Assembly: GCA_023430145.1 (NCBI GenBank)
Contig: JAEZCD010000276.1
Coordinates: forward strand, 1 to 6,301
Direction of reading: 5' to 3'
Length of the DNA: 6,301 bases
Origin: Pseudomonadota bacterium
GTDB taxonomy: Bacteria; Pseudomonadota; Alphaproteobacteria; Rhizobiales; Methylopilaceae
Shown here: positions 1-4,868 of the stretch, in pieces
How the letters are laid out: each line of letters begins with the position of its first letter
How positions within the stretch are numbered: position 1 is the first letter of the stretch
The notes under the pieces: generated by a model
What the model was told of the DNA's origin: nothing
Database searches by the model: none
Seen by the model: the letters and a program-made list of their open reading frames with translations, nothing else
Made by a program: the position numbers and the translations under genes

Positions 1-4
1 GAAG

Positions 5-35
5 ATGGATCCTGCGGTCGAGCCGCAGGATGACG
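5..35. repeat. Short palindromic intergenic repeat (REP-like)
   Basis: A perfect 9-bp inverted repeat (ATCCTGCGG at 9-17 and CCGCAGGAT at 23-31) encloses a 5-base loop. It begins with TGGAT and is followed by GACGAG. The larger repeat at 2481-2566 also has TGGAT at one side and ends in ATGACGAG, which suggests one dispersed family. Elements of this look are common between genes in Hyphomicrobiales (from memory). No T-run follows on either strand, so it is not a classical terminator. The rest of 36-116 shows nothing I can interpret. Confidence 0.6.
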
Positions 36-116
36 AGCGGAGGGGCTGTCGCAGGATGGGGCGGAGGCAGGCCGAGGACGGGCGCGCTTTTCCTCCCCAC
101 CAGGACGCGAGCCACG

Positions 117-145
117 AAAAAGGCGCCCCGATCGCTCGGGGCGCC
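117..145 (-). terminator. Rho-independent terminator of hsp20
   Basis: Read on the minus strand, a perfect 9-bp GC-rich stem (GGCGCCCCG at 122-130 pairing with CGGGGCGCC at 137-145, 6-base loop) is followed directly by five T residues (the A run at 117-121). It lies 27 bases past the hsp20 stop codon, in the right orientation to end that transcript. Confidence 0.85.
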
Positions 146-172
146 CTTCTTCAGTCCGAGCTCGACGCGGGA

Positions 173-634
173 TCAGGCCGCGTTCAAAACCTTGTGCTCG
201 GTGCGCGGCGCCGAAGTCGTAATCGGCACGGCGCGGGGCTTCTTGGCCTCGGGGATCTCGCGCACGAGATCGACGTGCAGGAGGCCGTTTTCGAGGCTCG
301 CGCCCGTCACCTGGACGTAGTCGGCGAGCTGGAAGCGCCGCTCGAAGCTGCGCGCGGCGATGCCCTGATAGAGCACCTCGCTGCGCTGGCCGTCGATCTG
401 CGCCTGCTTCTCGCCGCGAATCGAGAGCGTGTTCTCCTTGACCTCGAGCGAGAGGTCCTGGTCCGAGAAGCCGGCCACCGCGACAGAGATGCGGTAGGCG
501 TTCTCGCCGGTGCGCTCGATATTGTAGGGCGGGTAGGTCGGCGCGCCGTCGCCGGAGAACTGGTCGAGCATCGAGAACAGGCGGTCGAAGCCGACGGTCG
601 TACGGTAGAGGGGAGCGAGATCGAATTGTCGCAT
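173..634 (-). CDS. Small heat shock protein, Hsp20/IbpA type
   Basis: A 153-residue small heat shock protein, a cytoplasmic ATP-independent holdase that binds unfolding proteins during heat stress. A short N-terminal arm (about 1-33) is followed by YPPYNIE at 34-40, which opens the alpha-crystallin domain (about 36-128). That domain holds a SFERRFQLAD stretch (96-105) and the hallmark ASLENGLLHVDL block (112-123). The C-terminal tail has an IxI-like AVPIT segment (135-139) used for oligomer docking. Length and order match rhizobial IbpA-class proteins. The ATG at 632-634 is chosen because GGAGGA (641-646) sits 6 bases upstream and the protein then starts as the family does. An open frame runs further upstream to 1024 but that part is the leader RNA. 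The gene is monocistronic, with its own RpoH-like promoter, a ROSE-like leader and an intrinsic terminator. Rhizobia often carry several hsp20 paralogues, so I give no numbered symbol. Confidence 0.95.
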   Translation of the reverse strand: MRQFDLAPLYRTTVGFDRLFSMLDQFSGDGAPTYPPYNIERTGENAYRISVAVAGFSDQDLSLEVKENTLSIRGEKQAQIDGQRSEVLYQGIAARSFERRFQLADYVQVTGASLENGLLHVDLVREIPEAKKPRAVPITTSAPRTEHKVLNAA

Positions 635-636
635 GA

Positions 637-729
637 CATATCCTCCGCAAAGAAGCGACATGACGCTGCGATCCGCCGCAACGGCCGGATCGCATTGGCT
701 TTTTCGCGCTGCACTGGGCCAGCGCAGCG
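637..729 (-). promoter_or_regulatory. ROSE-like RNA thermometer in the hsp20 leader
   Basis: The minus-strand leader folds into three consecutive hairpins. Hairpin 1 is CGCTGC (724-729) with GCAGCG (707-712). Hairpin 2 is TGCGATCC (687-694) with GGATCGCA (667-674), extended inside by GCCG/CGGC. Hairpin 3 spans 662-637: CAUGUC, a bulged G, then CUUC pair with GGAG and GAUAUG around the loop UUUGC. This buries the Shine-Dalgarno GGAGGA (641-646). A UYGCU motif opposite the Shine-Dalgarno, with one unpaired G, is the defining trait of ROSE (repression of heat shock gene expression) elements. Here it reads UCGCU at 658-654. In the known family the stem melts on heating and frees the ribosome site. 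The leader length of roughly 90 nt also fits. The pairing is seen directly; thermometer function is inferred from the family. Confidence 0.85.
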
Positions 730-732
730 ATG

Positions 733-761
733 AGATGGGAACCCCCTGGGACGGCGTCAAG
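733..761 (-). promoter_or_regulatory. RpoH (sigma-32)-like promoter of hsp20
   Basis: On the minus strand, CTTGAC (756-761) is separated by exactly 17 bases from CCATCT (733-738). This matches the alphaproteobacterial RpoH pattern (CTTGAC, 17-18 bases, CYATNT). Transcription would start near 726, giving a leader of about 90 nt that carries the thermometer hairpins. The CTTGAC -35 is also compatible with the housekeeping sigma factor, but the CC before ATCT favours RpoH. Confidence 0.7.
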
Positions 762-789
762 AGGTCCATTCGCCGGGTTTCGAGGCGCG

Positions 790-830
790 CATGAACGGGA
801 CATGAATGCCGTTTTTGGTGAGCGTTCATG
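790..830. promoter_or_regulatory. Cluster of three CATGAAYG motifs, possible operator
   Basis: CATGAACG (790-797) and CATGAATG (801-808) form a direct repeat with an 11-bp period, and CGTTCATG (823-830) is the perfect inverse of the first copy. Two 7-bp repeats separated by 4 bases, in phase with one helical turn, is the usual layout of OmpR/PhoB-family response regulator sites. The cluster lies between the divergent hsp20 promoter (733-761) and the secreted-protein gene starting at 903. The regulator is unknown. Confidence 0.35.
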
Positions 831-902
831 CAACCGGGATTACGGCTGTGGCGCCGTGCGGCGTCCGCCGGCGCGGCGGGCCTCCGGCTCGGGAGGGGGC
901 GA

Positions 903-1427
903 ATGACAAGCTGGAAGGCTGCGCTCGCCGCCATGGCGGCGCTTATGCTCGCCGGTTCTCTCGCGGAGGCGCGGCCGCGGTTCGGCCCCTCTGGCGAGCC
1001 CGTCGCCATCATGTTCCGCGGCAAGCCGGCGGCGACGATCCGCTCGCCGGTGACGGGCGAGCTCCTGTATCGCGTGCCGCGGCGATTGGTCGTCGGTCGT
1101 GCGCCGCCGCGCTTCGTGGCGCGCTCGCTGATGCTCTATCCGCCCGTCTGGACGCCGCGCCGCGCCCGACGAATCCTCGTCCAGTATCCCGGCTACGGGC
1201 CTGCCGGAGCGGGCGAGCCGCCGCACGTGCTGCGCGAGCTCGGCCGCCAGGGATATCGCGACATCGGCGGCCTGACGCGACGCGGCGGCAACTGGGTCGG
1301 CGAGGCGACCGGGCCGCAGGGGCAGCGGCAGCGCATCATCATCGATGGGAGCGGCCGCGTCCGCGGCTCCTCGCCGAGCGGCGGCGGGGGACGCGCGCCC
1401 GGCGGCGGCTTCTACGGCGGCTACTGA
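903..1427 (+). CDS. Secreted protein with PepSY-like C-terminal region
   Basis: A 174-residue exported protein of unknown role. Residues 1-23 form a signal peptide: Lys5, an alanine-rich hydrophobic core, and an AEA-type cleavage site before Arg24. The middle (about 33-95) has GEPVAIMFRGKPAATIRSPV and many Arg and Pro residues, and I do not recognise it. Residues 107-154 look like a single PepSY-type repeat: PHVLRELGRQGYRDIGGL, a glycine turn, then a strand ending in IIIDGSGRVRG. PepSY-like units are known in secreted inhibitors and sensor-associated periplasmic proteins. The tail (156-174) is rich in Gly and Ser and ends in aromatic residues (GGGFYGGY). The ATG at 903 is preferred because GGAGGG (892-897) lies 5 bases upstream and the product then begins with the signal peptide. 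A start at 828 would bury it behind 25 arginine-rich residues. The upstream CATGAAYG cluster may control it. The next gene begins 52 bases downstream on the same strand. Confidence 0.75.
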   Translation: MTSWKAALAAMAALMLAGSLAEARPRFGPSGEPVAIMFRGKPAATIRSPVTGELLYRVPRRLVVGRAPPRFVARSLMLYPPVWTPRRARRILVQYPGYGPAGAGEPPHVLRELGRQGYRDIGGLTRRGGNWVGEATGPQGQRQRIIIDGSGRVRGSSPSGGGGRAPGGGFYGGY

Positions 1428-1479
1428 GCTTGGTCGGAGCCGCGTTCTCGTGTAAGCGGGCGCGGACCGAGCCCGTGGC

Positions 1480-2427
1480 ATGAGTTTCGTCGAGATTCCC
1501 GAGAACCCGGTGCCGCCGAACGCCGTCGTCGGCTTCCTGACGACGAGCGACGGCGTGCGCCTGCGCTTCGCGCGCTTCCCGACCACCGCGCCGAGCCGCG
1601 GCACGGTGATCCTCCTGCAGGGCCGGGCGGAGTTCATCGAGAAGTATTTCGAGACGGCCGTCGATCTCGGCGAGCGCGGCTTCTCCGTCGTGGCATTCGA
1701 CTTCCGCGGCCAGGGCCGCTCCGAGCGGCGGCTGCGCAACCGCCGCAAGGGCCATGTCGACGATTTCGGCGAGTACCTGCTCGACGTGCAGGCGCTGATG
1801 CGCGAGATCGTGCTGCCCGACTGCCCGGGGCCCTTCTACCTGCTCGGCCATTCCATGGGCGCCCCGGTGGCGCTTGCCGCCGCGCGGGCGCGGCCGCTGT
1901 GGTTCGAGCGCGTCGTCCTGACCGCGCCGCTGTTCGGCCTGCCGCTGCGCGCCGAGGAGGGCGTGCGGCTGCTCGCAGCGAGTCTGGACTCGCTCGGCCT
2001 CGGTGCCGCCTACATACCGGGCGGCGGCTCGCGCGTGATCCATCTGGCGCCGTTCTCCGGCAATCCGCTTACTTCCGATCCGGCCCGCTACGAGCGCACC
2101 GCGGCGCTGCTGCGGGCAGGCCCCGATCTGGCGCTCGGCGCGCCGACGATCGCCTGGGTGCATGCGGCCTTCCGGGCGATGCGGCAGGTCTGCGCGCCCG
2201 AGTTCCTCGCCGGCCTCACCGTGCCGGTGCTGGCGATCGCGGCCGGTGCCGAGCGCATCGTCGACAACCGCCCGATCGAGCGCTTCGGCCACGCCGTCCG
2301 CGCCGGCGGCGTCGTCACGATCCCCAACGCCCGGCACGAAATCCTCATGGAGCGGGACATGTTCCGCGACCTCTTCTGGGCCGGCTTCGACGCCTTCGTG
2401 CCCGGCGGCGAGCGCATGGCGGCGTAG
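1480..2427 (+). CDS. Alpha/beta hydrolase, lysophospholipase (PldB)-like
   Basis: A 315-residue serine hydrolase of the alpha/beta fold, closest in pattern to the PldB/monoacylglycerol-lipase type (Hydrolase_4) that cleaves lysophospholipid or monoacylglycerol esters. The ILLQGRAEFIEKYFET segment (44-59) corresponds to the oxyanion-hole strand and loop of this family. VVAFDFRGQGRSERR (70-84) is the following strand and GxGxS-like turn. The nucleophile elbow is GHSMG at 123-127, with Ser125 catalytic. A cap region spans about 150-240. The acid is probably Asp262 (AGAERIVDNR) and the base His286 (NARHEILMERD), in the expected order. There is no signal peptide, so it is probably cytoplasmic or loosely membrane-bound. 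The ATG at 1480 gives the usual family length, though the ribosome site before it is weak. It may be co-transcribed with the secreted-protein gene 52 bases upstream. It converges on hisN. The true substrate cannot be read from sequence. Confidence 0.9.
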   Translation: MSFVEIPENPVPPNAVVGFLTTSDGVRLRFARFPTTAPSRGTVILLQGRAEFIEKYFETAVDLGERGFSVVAFDFRGQGRSERRLRNRRKGHVDDFGEYLLDVQALMREIVLPDCPGPFYLLGHSMGAPVALAAARARPLWFERVVLTAPLFGLPLRAEEGVRLLAASLDSLGLGAAYIPGGGSRVIHLAPFSGNPLTSDPARYERTAALLRAGPDLALGAPTIAWVHAAFRAMRQVCAPEFLAGLTVPVLAIAAGAERIVDNRPIERFGHAVRAGGVVTIPNARHEILMERDMFRDLFWAGFDAFVPGGERMAA

Positions 2428-2480
2428 TTTTCCCGTCGGGGCGCCGAGCCGACGGCTATGTGTGCGGCGCCCACTCCGCC

Positions 2481-2566
2481 ATTGCGAGGAGCGAAGCGAC
2501 GAAGCAATCCAGCCTTGCGGCGCCGAAAGAGAAGCTGGATTGCTTCGCTGCGCTCGCAATGACGAG
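2481..2566. repeat. Dispersed palindromic repeat (REP/MITE-like) between convergent genes
   Basis: A large imperfect inverted repeat. The left arm (2481-2512) begins ATTGCGAG and ends CGAAGCAATCCAG. The right arm (2535-2560) begins CTGGATTGCTTCG and ends CTCGCAAT. The outer 8 bp and inner 13 bp pair perfectly; the left arm carries 6 extra bases as a GAAGCGAC-type duplication. The loop is 2513-2534. Elements with this ATTGCGAG...AAGCAATCC core recur in many bacterial genomes, including Hyphomicrobiales (from memory). It sits in the 153-bp gap between the stops of the hydrolase gene and hisN, where its hairpin could stop both converging transcripts. No transposase gene is attached. Confidence 0.8.
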
Positions 2567-2580
2567 GGGCTTCCCCCCGA

Positions 2581-3369
2581 TCACTCGACGCGCGACAGAA
2601 CCTCGAGCGCCGCGGCATGCGCGCGGCGGTCGCCGGCGGCGACGATGCGGCCGGCCTCGGTCGCAGGTCCCCCGCGCCAGGTGGTGACGACGCCGCCGGC
2701 GCCCTCGATGATCGGGATCAGCGGCACGATGTCGTAGGGCTGCAGGCCGGACTCGACGACGAGGTCGACATGCCCCGCGGCCAGCATGCAGTAGGCGTAG
2801 CAGTCGCCGCCGAAGCGCGTCAGCCGGGCGGTGCTCTCGAGCTCGCCGAAGGCGGCGAGCTCGGCGTCGGCGAACAGGCGCGGCGTCGTCGTCATCAGCG
2901 TCGCCTCGGCGAGCGCCGGGCAGGCGCGGACCCTGAGCCGCCGGTCGCCGATCGGGCCGCGGTAGCGCGCCGTGCGGCAGTCGCCGGAGAAGCGCTCGCG
3001 CGTGAACGGCTGGTGCATCTGGCCGAAGCACGCGGTGCCCTTGCGCAACAGGCCGACGAGCGTGCCCCAGGCGGGCAGGCCGGTGATGAACGAGCGCGTG
3101 CCGTCGATCGGATCGAGCACCCAGACGAGCTCGGCGTCCTCGCGTACCTGGCCGTACTCCTCCCCGAGGATGCCGTGGCTCGGAAAGGTCGCCTCGATCA
3201 GGCTGCGCATCGCGCGCTCGCCCGCCCGATCGGCGGCGGTGACCGGGTCGAAGGCGCCCGGACGCCCCTTGTCCTCGACGCCGATGGTCGTCCGGAAGAA
3301 GGGCAGGATCGCTTCGCCGGCGACCGTGGTCAGACGGTCGACGAAGGCTTCGAAATCGACTGCGGTCAC
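2581..3369 (-). CDS. hisN: Histidinol-phosphatase, inositol monophosphatase family
   Basis: A 262-residue Mg-dependent phosphatase of the inositol monophosphatase superfamily. It most resembles the HisN subgroup, which removes phosphate from histidinol phosphate in histidine synthesis. Visible motifs are DPVTAADRAGE (41-51), the metal-binding GEEYG (69-73), the signature DPIDGTRSF (86-94; Asp86, Asp89 and the Ile carbonyl bind metal), GGDCYAY (187-193) and ESGLQPYDIVPLIPIIEGAGG (206-226). Asp213 is the second metal aspartate. The PYD...LIPIIEGAGG form, in place of the WDxAAG of true inositol phosphatases and CysQ, is what points to HisN. The start is GTG (3367-3369): GGGGAG lies 6 bases upstream, and longer readings add a low-complexity, non-homologous stretch. 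SuhB or another sugar-phosphate phosphatase remains possible. A weak TTGCGC, 17 bases, GTAAGA promoter is visible about 45 bases upstream. The two plus-strand sRNA-like units lie upstream, in the opposite direction. Confidence 0.85.
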   Translation of the reverse strand: MTAVDFEAFVDRLTTVAGEAILPFFRTTIGVEDKGRPGAFDPVTAADRAGERAMRSLIEATFPSHGILGEEYGQVREDAELVWVLDPIDGTRSFITGLPAWGTLVGLLRKGTACFGQMHQPFTRERFSGDCRTARYRGPIGDRRLRVRACPALAEATLMTTTPRLFADAELAAFGELESTARLTRFGGDCYAYCMLAAGHVDLVVESGLQPYDIVPLIPIIEGAGGVVTTWRGGPATEAGRIVAAGDRRAHAAALEVLSRVE

Positions 3370-3488
3370 TGTTTGCTCCCCTTCGCCCGCCCTCTTACGG
3401 GAAGCGGCCGGCCCTGCGCAATGCAGCCTTCGGAGACGATGGTGGCATTCTGCATGGCAGCCCTGACGGGACAGCGGAGCGTTTCCGG

Positions 3489-3517
3489 TTGCCCATTGTG
3501 CGATGCGGCCGTAGATT
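3489..3517 (+). promoter_or_regulatory. Predicted sigma-70-type promoter of sRNA unit 1
   Basis: TTGCCC (3489-3494) and TAGATT (3512-3517) are separated by 17 bases. Each matches 4 of 6 consensus positions. A start near 3524 would give an RNA of about 95 nt ending in the T-run at 3612-3618. Confidence 0.4.
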
Positions 3518-3523
3518 GTGCAT

Positions 3524-3618
3524 TGCGGCATCGACGTGTTCCTCACGTCCCTGCCGTGCCCTCCTTGGGCGTTTCCTCCCTAGACTTGGGCCGCTCGTTC
3601 GCGAGCGGCTCTTTTTTT
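3524..3618 (+). ncRNA. sRNA candidate 1, suhB/alpha-r8 (MmgR)-like
   Basis: A compact plus-strand unit with the architecture of a trans-acting small RNA. Hairpin GACGTG/CACGTC (3533-3549) is followed by a small hairpin GCCC/GGGC (3558-3570). Then comes an unpaired pyrimidine-rich stretch with UUUCCUCCCUAGACUUG (3572-3588), and an intrinsic terminator with an 8-bp stem, UUCG loop and seven U. The CCUCCCU motif is complementary to Shine-Dalgarno sequences, as in many alphaproteobacterial sRNAs that block translation. The CCUCCCU-GACUUG-GCCGCUC arrangement just before the terminator matches my memory of the suhB Rfam family, also called alpha-r8 (MmgR in Sinorhizobium, about 77 nt, acting on polyhydroxybutyrate storage). 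The position near an inositol-monophosphatase family gene also fits that family. There is no credible ORF inside. The 5' end is an estimate; the family name is less sure than the existence of an RNA. Confidence 0.65.
3590..3618 (+). terminator. Rho-independent terminator of sRNA 1
   Basis: GCCGCTCG (3590-3597), a TTCG tetraloop and CGAGCGGC (3602-3609) form a perfect 8-bp stem. After TC comes a run of seven T (3612-3618). This is the strongest intrinsic terminator in the window and points to plus-strand transcription that no protein gene explains. Confidence 0.9.
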
Positions 3619-3687
3619 GCGCGCTTCGTTGCGCCGCACACATGCATACCAGGGCGAAGTTATTCACCTGCAATCCACAGCGTGCGG

Positions 3688-3715
3688 TTGCTTTCTCGTG
3701 GAATGCTTCTAACGT
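3688..3715 (+). promoter_or_regulatory. Predicted promoter of sRNA unit 2
   Basis: TTGCTT (3688-3693) lies 16 bases before TAACGT (3710-3715). The -10 match is weak. Initiation near 3722 would give an RNA of about 75 nt, close to the length recalled for MmgR. Confidence 0.3.
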
Positions 3716-3721
3716 CGTAAT

Positions 3722-3796
3722 GTCCGAATCGGCCCGTTGCCGATGGATGATCCTCCCTCGACTTGAGCCGCTCCGCTCGGGAGCGGCTTCTTTGTT
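3722..3796 (+). ncRNA. sRNA candidate 2, paralogue of candidate 1
   Basis: A second unit with the same design as the RNA at 3524-3618. Hairpin ATCGGC/GCCGAT (3728-3744, 5-base loop) leads into an unpaired segment with UCCUCCCU (3751-3758) and GACUUG (3760-3765), then a terminator stem (3766-3788). The block 3751-3773 matches 3574-3596 at 21 of 23 positions, while the 5' hairpins differ in sequence but share a 6-bp stem. The conserved part is therefore the candidate target-binding region plus the terminator start, which suggests a duplicated sRNA with shared targets. It ends about four bases before the stop codon of the convergent amidohydrolase gene. Read-through of that gene would be antisense to this RNA. 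Family assignment (suhB/alpha-r8) is from memory; the 5' end is estimated. Confidence 0.65.
3766..3796 (+). terminator. Rho-independent terminator of sRNA 2
   Basis: AGCCGCTCC (3766-3774) pairs perfectly with GGAGCGGCT (3780-3788) across a 5-base loop and is followed on the plus strand by TCTTTGTT. The T-tract is interrupted, so it is weaker than the terminator at 3590-3618. On the minus strand the stem is not followed by T, so it is not a normal intrinsic terminator for the amidohydrolase gene. Confidence 0.75.
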
Positions 3797-3799
3797 GGC

Positions 3800-4690
3800 C
3801 TATTCGGCCGCGGCCTGGGCGACAGCGAGGTCTCCGGGACGCATCGCGACGACGGCCGCGACGACCCGCGACATGTCGTCGGCGACGGCGGCGAAGCCGT
3901 CGAGGGGCGCATGCGCCGCCTCGTCCATGTAGAGGCTCCGGTTTACCTCGATCTGGATCGCGTGCACGCCCGCTGCCGGCGTGCCGTAATGCTCGGTGAT
4001 GTAGCCGCCGGCATAGGGCCTGTTGCGTGCCACCGCGAAGCCGAGCTCGCGCAGCGCCGTCTCAACGACGTCGGTCACGGCGGGCGCGCAGCTCGCCCCG
4101 TAGCGGTCGCCGAGCACGATGTCCGCCCGCGGACGATCCTCGCGCGGGCTGCCGCGCGACGGCATCGAATGGCAGTCGACGAGGATCGCCGCCCCGAACT
4201 GCCGCCGGGCCCGGGTCAGAAGATCGCGCAGCGCCCGATGATAGGGCTTGTAGAGGCGCTCGATGCGCCGCAGCGCATCGGCGATCGGCAGGCGCGCGCC
4301 GTAGATCTCCTGGCTGTCGCCGACGATGCGCGGGATGGTGCCGAGGCCGCCCGCGACCCTGAGCGAGCGCGTATTGGCGAAGGCTGGGATGCGGCCCTCG
4401 AACATGCGCGGGTCGAGCTCGTAGGGCTCGCGGTTGAGGTCGAGATAGGCGCGCGGGAACCGGGCCCGGATCAGCGGCGCGCCATGCTCGGTCGAAGAGG
4501 CGAACAGCTCGTCGACGAAGGCGTCCTCCGAGCGCCGGAGGCTGAGCGGGTCGAGCCGCGCCTGCGCGAGAAAGTCGGCCGGGTACACGGCGCCGGAATG
4601 CGGCGAGCTGAAAACCACCGGCGTCAGCGGGCCTTCGGGCTCTATGATCTCGAAGCCTGGATCGAGGAGCGGCTCGGGAGACGAGCGCAT
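3800..4690 (-). CDS. N-formylglutamate amidohydrolase family protein
   Basis: A 296-residue zinc-type amidohydrolase of the N-formylglutamate deformylase family (FGase), whose HutG members release formate and glutamate from N-formylglutamate. Family motifs are all present: FSSPHSG (27-33, metal His31), RRSEDAFVDELF (52-63), YLDLNREPYELD (82-93), VDCHSMPS (171-178, His174), RNRPYAGGYITEHYG (222-236) and IQIEVNRSLYMDE (246-258, with the conserved Glu248). No hut genes lie nearby, so a role in histidine breakdown is unproven, and another formyl- or acyl-amino-acid substrate is possible. The ATG at 4688-4690 gives the family's usual N-terminus (LDPGFEIIEPEGPLTPVV). No good ribosome site precedes it, and the open frame runs upstream to 4924 without homology-like sequence. 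The gene is divergent from cpdR across a 178-bp spacer and convergent with sRNA 2. Linkage of this gene with hisN and cpdR is, as I recall, common in Hyphomicrobiales. Confidence 0.9.
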   Translation of the reverse strand: MRSSPEPLLDPGFEIIEPEGPLTPVVFSSPHSGAVYPADFLAQARLDPLSLRRSEDAFVDELFASSTEHGAPLIRARFPRAYLDLNREPYELDPRMFEGRIPAFANTRSLRVAGGLGTIPRIVGDSQEIYGARLPIADALRRIERLYKPYHRALRDLLTRARRQFGAAILVDCHSMPSRGSPREDRPRADIVLGDRYGASCAPAVTDVVETALRELGFAVARNRPYAGGYITEHYGTPAAGVHAIQIEVNRSLYMDEAAHAPLDGFAAVADDMSRVVAAVVAMRPGDLAVAQAAAE

Positions 4691-4868
4691 GCTTGGGGGA
4701 CCGGTCGCTTTCCGTACGTGGAGGAGGAACTGTGCCAAGCGCAGCGGGCACTGTCCATGGCCTGTTCGGTCGCGCCCATCCTGGAACCGGCAAATGAGAT
4801 ATTTACGGTTTGAGACGCTTATGGGATGAACTCTACCCTTTCGAGAGTGACTCGCCGTGCCCTCCTCG

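Noticed and set aside
635..1024. Upstream extension of the hsp20 frame
   Set aside because: The extension covers the promoter and thermometer leader; the Shine-Dalgarno at 641-646 fixes the start at 634.
840..1748. Minus-strand open frame opposite the secreted-protein gene
   Set aside because: It is Arg/Ala-rich shadow sequence, spans the gap and two real genes, and has no ribosome site or motifs.
2433..2455. Hairpin CCGTCGG/CCGACGG after the hydrolase stop as a terminator
   Set aside because: The 7-bp stem is real but no T-run follows on either strand, so termination is not supported.
1339..2559. Minus-strand open frame of about 406 codons opposite the hydrolase gene
   Set aside because: It is an antisense shadow: composition is dominated by Arg, Ala, Gly and His, no family motifs are seen, and the plus-strand frame there carries a complete hydrolase.
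2617..3720. Plus-strand open frame of about 367 codons across hisN
   Set aside because: The opposite strand encodes all HisN motifs with a good ribosome site; this frame is low-complexity and runs through the sRNA gap.
3911..4813. Plus-strand open frame opposite the amidohydrolase gene
   Set aside because: It is antisense to a gene with every expected family motif and has no recognisable domain.
4795..4840. Possible CtrA box upstream of cpdR
   Set aside because: ATTTACGGTTTGAG lacks the two TTAA halves at 7-base spacing; the match is too poor.
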